A DNA stretch of 64,000 nt from Lyophyllum atratum (lineage: Eukaryota > Basidiomycota > Agaricomycetes > Agaricales > Lyophyllaceae), in NCBI GenBank assembly GCA_014905825.1, contig JACGCN010000019.1:248001-312000 (forward strand), given 5' to 3'. Below are positions 1 to 9,257 of the stretch, one piece after another. Every line of letters starts with the position of its first letter. Within the stretch, counting starts at the first letter, position 1. Both the position numbers and the translations under genes were made by a program. Below the pieces are notes generated by a model that saw only the letters and a program-made list of their open reading frames with translations, was not told the origin of the DNA and did no database searches.

Positions 1-2
1 AA

Positions 3-161
3 GAGATCACCCCACCCCTTATTCAGCAGCATCCAACATATTTTATTGATGTAGCGCCAAAGGAACGATGGTCAACGGATGTGATGAGTCATCTAGGGGA
101 GCAGATGGTCCGCGGCATCGCAGCCCAGACCAGGCAGATGTGTGCTGGGATGCAGCTGTAG
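3..161 (+). CDS. 3' end of a lineage-specific fungal protein (partial, paralogue of the gene at 1083)
   Basis: The frame beginning at base 3 is open from the window edge and ends at TAG 159-161. Its last 35 or so residues match the end of the protein at 1083-1649: both contain APKERW, a D-V-M-S block, G-E-Q and an M-C-A segment just before the stop. This is therefore the C-terminus of a tandem paralogue whose body lies left of the window. I know the family only as conserved hypothetical proteins of Agaricomycetes, possibly with a nuclease-like fold. That assignment is from memory and uncertain. The 3' flanks of the two copies also share a gtgagcaa motif after the stop, consistent with tandem duplication. 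Confidence 0.7.
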   Translation, partial: EITPPLIQQHPTYFIDVAPKERWSTDVMSHLGEQMVRGIAAQTRQMCAGMQL

Positions 162-1082
162 CGACTCATTAGTGGTGAGCAACCAGTGGTTATTGCTATA
201 CTTCTCTTGACCACCCACTTACAGATTTCCGCCAAAACGACGAGTTTCTTATGTATTATGGACCTGTACCGCGATCATTCTACCTGTATACCATCATTTG
301 CTGTCATAACGTGTTATTATCTTGAGATTGAGAATAAAGAGAGAGCAAGAGTCAAGACAGTAGGACAAGAACAATTTACAGAGAGTATGTTAGAGGTAAG
401 TAGAGGATAGGGTAGCGCAAGGCCTAGGGCGTCGTTGACGAAAAAATATAAAAAAATTGCACGTGAGGCCGGCGATCGTTCCTGACGGCTTGGTCGGCCA
501 ACAGCGGACTGCGAAATCAGAACCTCGACGATCCAGGACGACCTGACGAACTGACGATCCACTTAGAATTTGTCCTGCCAAATGTTTTCTGCGATGGACC
601 TGTACCGCGATCATGCTGTTCGTAATGTATGTCCTGCCAGATGTCTGATGTACTGCACCTGTGATCGGAATTCGGACTCTTCATCGCTCCCCTTTGAAGC
701 TGTCTGTATGCCCACACTTAGACACATTCTTGCAAGTTCCGGCACCTACGTTCACATCATCGAAGCCAATCCATCGATGCCGCAGAAGTATTATACGCGC
801 TGAGATCCACCAGTGGCATCACGCAACCTTCCCTGGAATTTTAAGTTACGATAGCATTCACGTTCAATGGCCATGTTTCAGCTGACAATCTCATAAATTC
901 TCACGGACTCAGGGTGCGGTTGTTGAGCGATTGCGTGGTTCGTACCCCCTGTCACCCATCAGTCCCAACGCACAACTTCACCAGCAGCACCACACAACCA
1001 TACTTCGATACCTCGTTTTCTAAGGTACGTCGGAATGTTCAGTAGTGCACCGTTTCTGATTTACCATATAGAAGCGAATAAG
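162..1082. other. Gene-less spacer between two paralogues, with a 21-bp direct repeat
   Basis: I see no convincing gene. A perfect 21-bp direct repeat starting atggacctgtaccg lies at 258-278 and 594-614. Both copies are preceded by similar AT-rich sequence, so this may be duplicated 3' flank. Short open frames here have no recognisable content. Confidence 0.5.
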
Positions 1083-1649
1083 ATGACTTGGCCTTCGTTT
1101 ATCCCCACGGCTTTCAACCTCGTCCCTAGTCGAGGTTCGTGTGGAGACGTTAAATACTATGGGCCGTACAATATTCTCCTCACCTTGCTATTCCCCGCCG
1201 ACGAGGGTTTCATCGTCGCGCCTCAGCTGCAAAGTACCATATACGATGTCAAGGATCTCTTCACCACGACAATCTTTACCACCATATTCTTCGTTGTTTA
1301 CTATCGGTCCACTCCCGTCCTCATTCTCACTGTCAAAGCTTCCAAGAACATTGACAATGACGGCGAACGCGAACGCGCAGACATGCACATGCGAGAGGCG
1401 ATCAGGGAATTCTGCTATCCCGCCATCCCGACCTTATACGCTCTCAGTGCCTTGGGGACAAGCATTTGTGTCTATAATTTTGACTCTGAGTCGACGGCAA
1501 TATATCCCGTGCGTATACTTAGGCTCCAAGATAGGTACAATGTTACTGCGCCGAAGGAACGATGGGATTTGGATGTCATGTCGTCCGAAGGGGAGCAGAG
1601 ACTTCGCGAAATAGCGACCCATGTGAAGGCGATGTGTGCTCAGTTATGA
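1083..1649 (+). CDS. Lineage-specific hypothetical protein, possible PD-(D/E)XK-like fold with degenerate active site
   Basis: This open frame has no intron. An in-frame ATG also exists at 1035, but the ATG at 1083 (MTWPSFIP) follows a splice-acceptor-like tatag and fits the usual start of the family as I remember it. The protein is about 188 aa. Recognisable blocks are RGSCGDVKYYGPYN near the N-terminus, a beta-rich centre, an ALSALGTSICVY strand, and the C-terminal APKERW plus EGEQRLRE. In relatives I recall, the central strand pair carries D and an E-x-K motif like that of restriction-endonuclease folds. Here the second strand reads LTVKAS, so the E is missing. Function is unknown. The paralogous tail at 3-161 shows it belongs to a local tandem family. 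Confidence 0.6.
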   Translation: MTWPSFIPTAFNLVPSRGSCGDVKYYGPYNILLTLLFPADEGFIVAPQLQSTIYDVKDLFTTTIFTTIFFVVYYRSTPVLILTVKASKNIDNDGERERADMHMREAIREFCYPAIPTLYALSALGTSICVYNFDSESTAIYPVRILRLQDRYNVTAPKERWDLDVMSSEGEQRLREIATHVKAMCAQL

Positions 1650-1696
1650 CATTCAAGTGAGCAATCCGTTACTCTTCCTATGTCTTTATTGACCAT

Positions 1697-2415
1697 TTAT
1701 TCGGCTGGGAAGGCGATGAGGCCCATGAGGGAGGTTTTCGCGCCGCGTGGAGCGAGGGAGGAGGAAAGGTAGGCGAGGCAGACGAGGAGCGGCCGGAAAA
1801 AGAGCTGGATACCGAGGGGGCGCTTATCGACTGTTTCGAGGTTGAGGGATGAGGGATTATTGTGTGGAAGGAGGTTGGACTTGGGATGTGAGCGACGTAC
1901 GATGATCGATACACAGGCGAAGAGTAATTGCCATGCGAGGTCCGCTGATCTCCTTGAGTATGGTCCGGATTCCAGCTGCTTTCCGGAGCGACTGGTAAGG
2001 CAATGGAAAGACATGATTAGCCGACCAGGCGAAGGCTCAGCTAGGCTTGGACTGACTAGAGTATCACCATATCGAAAATGAAGTTGATCCCAGAACCTAC
2101 CAGCACATCAGTACTAGGTATGCCGAAGTCAAAGCGAGAAAATCGATCGACTAACTTGCAAGGAAGATACTCGTATATAGCCTCCATATCTGTTGTCCCC
2201 GAACATGCATTGCGTATGTAAACAATGCTGCTTCACCAGACCACTAGAGGCACGCACCTGAAGCTTCTTGAAAGCCAAATCGTGCGTATAGATGAGAGAA
2301 TACCCCAAAACCGGGTTCATGAGAATGGGCAGCGTCACGACGAGCGGTGAAGCACATAGGAACGGGTGACTGGTGGAGTCTTACGGAGTTCTGTCACGCT
2401 GATCGAACCCTCCAT
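1697..2415 (-). pseudogene. Derlin (Der1-like ERAD membrane protein) pseudogene, 5' half only
   Basis: Reading the minus strand from ATG 2415 gives the Derlin start (ELRKTPPVTR). One base is then missing, and the next frame continues with VTLPILMN and FKKLQ. After plausible introns come IWRLYTSIFLA, SGINFIFDMVILY, ESGPYSRRSADLAWQ, FFRPLLVCLAYLSS and SLAPRGAKTSLMGLIAF. These follow the order of fungal Derlins, which act in ER-associated degradation. The frame stops at TAA 1697-1699 just after the FP motif, so the last third, including the conserved tryptophan-rich C-terminus, is absent. The break lies 48 bp from the stop of the gene at 1083-1649. The frameshift plus truncation indicate a dead copy. 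An intact Derlin would be expected elsewhere in the genome. Confidence 0.75.
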
Positions 2416-4425
2416 TGCCAGTGTATAGTAACACAGTTAGTCTGACGGCGTTCCTCGTAGTTTTGTTCGTGCGTAAAGGTCAGACGACCAAGCCGCTGTT
2501 GTAGTTAGTACGGAAGGTGTGGTTAAAACGTTGAGTGCCAGCCCCGCATGAGTCCACACTACGCCATGAGGTCGGAACGTGTCTTGTTGCGTAGTCGTTC
2601 ATCGCCCATGCCGCAGCCAAATAACGCGGCGTCCTCATGCTTGTCCATTAGGCGCCAAGGTACATGGCCATTGTCGACTGCGTTAGGAACCGGAGCCAGA
2701 CCATGTTAGAAATTATGAGGAACTTGACTGTTCAGACCGTTCAGGGTAATCTGCAGGACAGGGAATGAGCCTCAAGGCGCGTAGGGATATAGATCTCGGA
2801 ATTCTGTCAGTTCCTGTTGGTTAGAGGCGTTCTCCGCTTCTGAATCCTAGTGCTTCCTAGAAACTAAAAATCATGCGTGCGTTACTGTTGGGTATGGCGC
2901 ATGTTGGGTTGCGGTCGTAGCTCTGTAACCTGTTAGAGAGGGGGCCATATATCATTGGAAAGACAACCGCGAAGAAAATCGAGGCGCGCAGCGTGGAAGT
3001 AAGACGCTAAGTATATTCGGGGACTTCATCGACGATTCAGTTTAAAACCTTCGTTCGTCTTTGTTCGGGATGCAATAAATTACTCACTGCAGGGCCTTAG
3101 GAGCATTTCCCTCATACCTCGACGTCTGAGGCGGCACTGACGGCACTGGAGGTGCCTGTGGTCCAAATCGGAATCTGAAGCATGGACCCAGGCCATCTGT
3201 CCTGCACGTTCGAAGTTCCTCGCGGCTCAGGAAAAAGAAAATAGCTGTGAGTGTAGACGGCGGCACAGGGAATTCGCGCGCGCGTCCGCTGGAGATGTAA
3301 ATGCCTGGCTTCATCCATTCAAATATTCATCGCCGATGCTGTCAGTGTTCACGCGCACGCGTTCACGTCCAGCCTAGGCCAGTCTAGACCTTGGGCCTCA
3401 GGCGAAAACTTGATGAACGTTGGGCGTGACAAGAGCCTTCAACGTCACACAGCATGTGATATGTGATCAATCGGAATTGGAATTTGTGGGGTTGAACTCC
3501 ATCCTCAAAGCGCGAAAAAAAAACTCTTCAAAGATTAACCAGCCCGAGCGCCACCTTCCAGCACTTTCCTGGAGCAATCCCACCCTCGATTTCGTTGTTG
3601 CTCTCTAGTACGCATCTGATCCCAGGAGAGGACCACGCGGAGGTACTAGGATAAGCTCCCTTTCAATTTTTTAACTCCTGCATGCGGCATGCCGCTATCT
3701 GGGCCAGGGTGGATCGCACACCCGTATCGTAGCAGTGGATAGCTAATACGGGGGTGCCTATTCTTGCCTCTAGAGTGATTGTATTTTTGAATGTGGTCGG
3801 TGTCGCTTTCCTCAGACGTATGCCTCCTGCTCTCGCTGTGCTGATTCATCTTGCATCATAGCATCGATAATGTAGATTTTCTTCTTTTACCAAAAAAATC
3901 GGCTTCCGCACGTGTATGCATCGCAACGTTGCGACGTCATGGATACCTCTCCAGTGTAACGATGCAAGGTGCTTAAAGAAAATTCCATTGCAAACCGAGA
4001 AACCGATCGATGAATGACGTCGACATCTGTGAAATTTTACCTTCGCCTTCGAGAGTCTTCAGGCCCGCCATGAATACTGCGCACTCTTTCCAGGAAGGAA
4101 TTACTGGGGAAAGTCCCTGGTTATGGATTATATATGCTCAGAGGCAGCCGACTGTACGAGTCACTTCAGCCCACGATTTCTGCGCTCAATTTCCAGCCGA
4201 TCGACACGTTCGTCATTCCTTTTACCCTATCGGCACGATCAATGGTCTGCCCTCCGGTGTTGGTGTGACACCGTCGTTCTTGATTTACCAACCGCTCCAC
4301 ACTTATTATACATCGACTATATATTGGCGAGCAGCTGAATTGAACAGGACACCTCCCCACCCCTCCCCAAATCCTTAACACAGTCGCCCTCCTTCTACGG
4401 CTGATCTCCATTGACTTCTGACATC
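2416..4425. other. Gene-less region; promoter of the phosphatase gene at its right end
   Basis: About 2 kb without a gene I can support. A minus-strand open frame at 3084-3314 and plus-strand frames at 3420 and 4010 have no recognisable motifs. The AT-rich run around 4315-4325 (tatatattgg) is a possible TATA element about 100 bp upstream of the ATG at 4426, followed by a pyrimidine-rich leader. Confidence 0.4.
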
Positions 4426-5571
4426 ATGTCCTCTCAAACTTTCCACCGCGATGCCGTACTATTTGACATGGTAAATCCAATGCCAGTTCATCCTTCGAGA
4501 ACGTTCATTCATCATCTTCCCATCTAGGACGGTACTTTGACGGATTCCATCGCCGCAGTTGAGGCTGCCTGGGCCAAGGTTGCCCAGGACCTTGGGCTGG
4601 ACCCCAAGCACGTCATCGCCGCCACACACGGCAAACGCGCCGTCGACAACCTCAAGCACTTCAAGCCCGACATCAACACCGACGAGATAGACGAGGAGGT
4701 CGCAAAGTTCGAAAATACGATACTTTACTTCGCTGACGCGTATAACCTCCACGGCCCCGGCTCGCAACCTGCGTCACGAGCCCAGTCAGGCACTACCACA
4801 CCATACGCTACCTCCTCTGGCGCCGCCACCCCATCCCTTACTCCTGGAAGCTCTGCGCCACAGTCCCGCCAGAACTCAATGTCCCTTCCACGGCGGCCGT
4901 CATTTGCATCCTTTGCGAGCCGTCTCAGCAATATGCTGAGGATGACTCGTGTACCCCAGCATGAGGCACGAGTCGTCGACGAAGACGACGACGACGATGG
5001 TGAGGATCGTGTTGGGGAGTACCATCTACTCGATGGCGAGACGGAGAAGCACGCTGTGGAAGCCTGGAGAGTAGAAGCGGCGAACGTTGATCGTTCAGTG
5101 CAGATCCTCCCTGGGGTGAAGAGGTTAATAAGATCCATACCGTCTGGCCGATACGCCGTCGCGACCTCGGGTGCACGAACATATGGTACGTTCCGCAGGT
5201 TATACCCCCCTTACAATGCTGACCTTTTTCGTCCCATAGCGTATGGCTGCATGACCCGCGTTGGCATCACCCCTCCTCCCGTCACGGTCACCGCCGACGA
5301 CAAGCGGCTGAAGCGGGGAAAGCCCGATCCCGACCCATTCCTCCTCGCCGCCAAGGACCTCGGATACGACGCCCGAGACTGCGTCGTGTTCGAAGACTCC
5401 CCGAGTGGCATCCGCGCGGGAGTGGCCAGCGGAGCGATCGTCGTCGCTGTGTGCACCAGCCACGAGCGGTCGCAGATCGAGCACTGTGGTGCGCACTACC
5501 TTATCGACAACATGGAGAAGATCAGCTGTACGATGGACGGTGATAAGCTGAAGTTCACGATCACGCAGTAA
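4426..5571 (+). CDS. HAD-superfamily phosphatase, glycerol-3-phosphatase / 2-deoxyglucose-6-phosphatase (GPP/DOG) type
   Basis: Three exons: 4426-4470, 4528-5185 and 5240-5571, giving 344 aa. Exon 1 ends at VLFDM and exon 2 opens with DGTLTDS, so an intron splits the HAD motif I nucleophile loop (DxDGT). Motif II is the ATSGA serine. Motif III is the lysine in RGKPDPDPF. Motif IV is VVFEDSPSG. The 54-nt intron at 5186-5239 keeps the frame open if retained, but splicing restores the family reading TYAYGC. A low-complexity insert of roughly 90 residues, rich in S/P/T and then acidic, sits in the cap region and is unusual for GPP/DOG enzymes. The protein should dephosphorylate a small polyol or sugar phosphate in the cytosol. 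The exact substrate cannot be read from the sequence. Confidence 0.85.
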
Positions 5572-5789
5572 TTGACGACGCTGGCGGGCGGGCGGTGCAG
5601 TGATTTTTGACCAGGCGTCGAGAACTGTTTTATTTATTTGTTACCCTCTTGACGAGTCTGTACTACGTAGAGTTAGAATTGCTTGTGTACTATTCCCATT
5701 TTGTTGATGCGACAAGCATTTTGTTTTCGCGTGTCATCGCTACTCCTGAGTTCCGTGGGAAATGTTTCCCCACCGCTAAGCGCGTCACC

Positions 5790-8514
5790 ATGGGGCATGC
5801 CTACTGCTCACCGCCACCAGCCATGTACGCGCCAACATACCCAAAGCCTCGCCGGGGGCTGGTTGGCGCCTCTTTGTTGTACTCTATATCCATATTTGCC
5901 AGCCTTGGCGTGTTCCTTGTACGTTGTTAAGGTTGGCATGCTATGTCTTGCTCATACGAGTCCTCTAGTTCGGCTATGACCAGGGGTACTACCTCTAATC
6001 GCGATCTCGTGGCGAGTTTACTGACGTGTTTTCAGAGTCATGTCAGGCATCATTACTGGTCCTCATTTCATCAAATACTTCAACGCGCCAGGTCCTATCG
6101 AAGTCGGAACGATGGTCGCTGTACTGGAAATCGGCGCGTTTGGTATGTGACATGCTTGTTTCCTCATAAGTGCTCGAAACTGGTTACAACTGGCTCCTTT
6201 AGTAACGTCGATTGCTGCGGGTCGCGTTGGAGACGTGATTGGACGGAGAGGCACGCTATTCATAGGGGGCGTGGTGTTCACGATAGGCGGAGCCATCCAG
6301 ACGTTTACCGGTGGTTTTGGAACCATGGTGATCGGCCGCGTCGTCAGCGGGTTTGGTGTCGGGCTTCTGTCGTGAGTTGCTTCTTCCCTTTTGAATACAC
6401 ATACATCTTATCAGGACGCGACAGGACAATTGTGCCCATATACCAGAGTGAAATATCTCCCCCGAATCATGTGGGTCTCCCTGAATCACGTATAACCTAT
6501 ATCTCAAGATGCTTCCTCAGAGAGGCGCGTTGGCTTGTGCAGAGTTCACTGGGAACGTCTTTGGATACGCATTTTCTGTGGTACGTTGCCCCGGTTCTTT
6601 ACATTTCTGCGCTCGCCAACTGATGTCAACATCCAGTGGACCGACTATTTCTGTTCCTTCATTGATTCCAACCTCGCTTGGCGCATACCTCTGTTCTTGC
6701 AATGCCTTATAGGTGCGATTCTCGCAGCAGGATCCTTGATGATGCCGGAGAGCCCACGGTGAGTTTGACGTCCTGCCTATCCGTCTATTTAAGTCCTTAC
6801 GGTAGATCCAAGCTGGCTCATAGACAACGACAAAGACGAGGACGGGATGCGCGTCCTCGCCGATTTGCATGGCGGGAACATGGATGATCCAGTTGCTAGA
6901 GCGGAATTTCATGAAATCAAAGACAAGGTCCTGCTAGAGGTGAGACTAAGTGTTGTTGCTGTTTTCGTAAACGCCGCTGATGGAATTTGCGGCTCAGCGC
7001 CGAACTGGCGAGGGACGGTCATATAGCATGATGTGGAGGAAATATAAGCGGAGAGTACTCTTGGCTATGTCGTCGCAAGCCTTTGCCCAACTAGTGAGTG
7101 TTCTAATTGTGCCATTGCCAAGACGCTCTGACACGCTGGACAGAACGGTATCAATGGTAAGATACATTTACACCTTAGCTAGCTTGGGACTGAAATCGGA
7201 ACCGACGCCAGTAATATCATACTATGCCCGTACGTTCTCCACAACATATGCCTATGATTCTTCCTCACTCTCCTCATGCAATAGCTCGAGTGTTTGAACG
7301 TATGTCTCATGTTTATAATTTTCATACTGCGGTACATTGACGTCCTCCCCAGAGGCTGGCTGGGTCGGTCGACAAGCAATCCTAATGACGGGCGTCAACG
7401 CCATAATTTATCTTCTGAGCACTCTACCTCCGTAAGTATCCAGTGCTAGTCCGTCTCGAGGCTACCTAATCCAGTAATAGATGGTATCTCGTTGACCGCT
7501 GGGGTCGACGTCCAATTCTATTATCTGGCGCAGGCGTCGTACGTGCCGTCTTCTTGTATTCACCTAAATCCGGCTCACGGTTAAGTATTCAGATGTCACT
7601 GGCATTGTGTGCCACCGGCTTCTGGATGTTCCTCGACGTTGCATGGACACCGAACGCAGTCGTCGTTTCCGTGATCGTTTATAACGCAGCTTTTGGATAC
7701 AGGTATTTCGAGCGTACTTCCAGCCTTGATTGCAAATACTGATAACCGTTTCAGTTGGGGCCCGATACCATGGCTATACCCTCCAGAGGTCGGTTCCTCT
7801 CTCTGAGTTGACTTCGACTCCCGTCTGAAGGTCGCGATCGTAGATTATGCCCCTTTCCGTTCGCGCAAAGGGTGTTTCTCTGTCCACATGCACTAACTGG
7901 GCGTTCAACTACATTGTCGGGGCTGGCACACCATGGCTACAAGATGTAATCCACTGGAGATTGTACTTTATGCACGCGTTCTTCTGCGTCTGCAGCTTTG
8001 TACTGGGTGAGCTTTTTCTCCGTGCCGTTGTGGGACAGACCCTGACTTGAGGCGTTGCACCGCAGTGTATTTCTGTCGGTTACTGTTTATTCGTTCTTGT
8101 CTGCCGGGTTCTCAAATTTTTGCAGTGTATCCCGAAACAAAAGGAGTGCCTTTAGAAGAGATGGACACCGTCTTTGGCGAAAGTGAGTGTCTTTCCATAA
8201 GTACCAGCCCTGCACCTGTGTTAACGCCACCTCTCTCTCCAGCACCTGACACGCAAGACCAAGATATGAGCACATATTCACCTCGCGCACCTTTTATATC
8301 CAGTTCACGGACAGAACCAAGGGTTTATCCTCCGAAGCCCACACAAACGGGAAGGCCAGCTGACTCCGGGTGGCTAGGTCGACTGTTCCAATATGGAGCA
8401 CCTGGGGGCTCGTCGTACCGCCCAATTGAGGAGGAAGAGCTTGCGCCCTTGAACTCTGAGGATACAAACGACTCTAGAGAGACCGGATATAGGGATAGGC
8501 GGACTAGAGAATAG
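5790..8514 (+). CDS. MFS sugar transporter, 12-TM, 20 exons with several micro-exons
   Basis: Spliced by hand into 20 exons the gene encodes about 566 aa. The start is caccATGG at 5790. Sugar-porter signatures appear in order: FGYDQGVMSG, GRVGDVIGRRG, the GRVVSGFGVG helix, VPIYQSEISPP, PESPRWL, NGINVISYYAPRVF, DRWGRRP, WGPIPWLYPPEI, RAKGVSLSTCTNW and YPETKG. These are typical of plasma-membrane hexose/proton symporters. The C-terminal tail is hydrophilic and serine/proline-rich. Micro-exons are striking: 17 nt at 5969-5985, 13 nt at 7144-7156, 18 nt at 7212-7229, 15 nt at 7285-7299 and 9 nt at 8066-8074. The intron after the 9-nt exon (8075-8125) is 51 nt with no stop, so retention would add 17 residues. 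Substrate is not predictable. Confidence 0.88.
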
Positions 8515-9257
8515 TGCTGAGACTGTTCGATATTTATCGTTTTGTGAGACTTGCTTTTGCGCTTGCTTATCCGGACCCACTCGGCATTCGCGGCGACCCA
8601 TTCCGGATCTTTATTGCCGTGCGGTAGCGTGGATCTATTGAAGAGGGCTGAGAGCTTGTTTACTTGACCGGACGATGGTGAACGCCAAGATCGGAGGTGA
8701 GCGAGCTATACCCTTTTTTACCTGCTTGACTAACATTGCCACTTCGTTCACTAAGCACCTATACTATGACTCAGTTATGTAGCTGGGCAGGATATATCTT
8801 CGACCCAGATTGACCGAGTTCCAGATTCATCTCTCAGTGAGCTCCCGCGTGGATCGTTGTCGGATCAAGATATCTAAGTATAGGCGGTAATATCTTCAAA
8901 GGAGCGTTATCCCCTCCTCGATCTCACTCCCCACCACGAGGAATGGAGGTCAGCAGAGGTCAGCACATCTAACAATCCATGGAATGATCGTGCCTATCGC
9001 GCCAAGGGACGAATCCCTGGAACGATCTCAACTTTGCAAATCACCAGTTTGCTGATCTGTACTAAGAATAATTATACCCACTAGCTTCACCTCTTTAGGT
9101 GCTCTCTCACAAATTCTCTCTTCGGTGCGACGCGCACAATGAAATCGAACTAGTACATTGAAAGATGAACTCGAAAGCCAAATTAAAGTCGTATATCGTA
9201 GAGTGCGTTAAGGTTCGAAATATCACGATGTAGGGGCAAGATAGAGGCAGAGAAATA
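8515..9257. other. Convergent intergenic region without a gene
   Basis: This lies between the 3' ends of the transporter and the monooxygenase. I see no open frame with recognisable content, RNA gene or repeat. Confidence 0.5.

Noticed and set aside
4010..4378. 122-codon plus-strand frame just upstream of the phosphatase gene
   Set aside because: It covers the probable TATA region and leader and has no motif. A promoter is the simpler reading.
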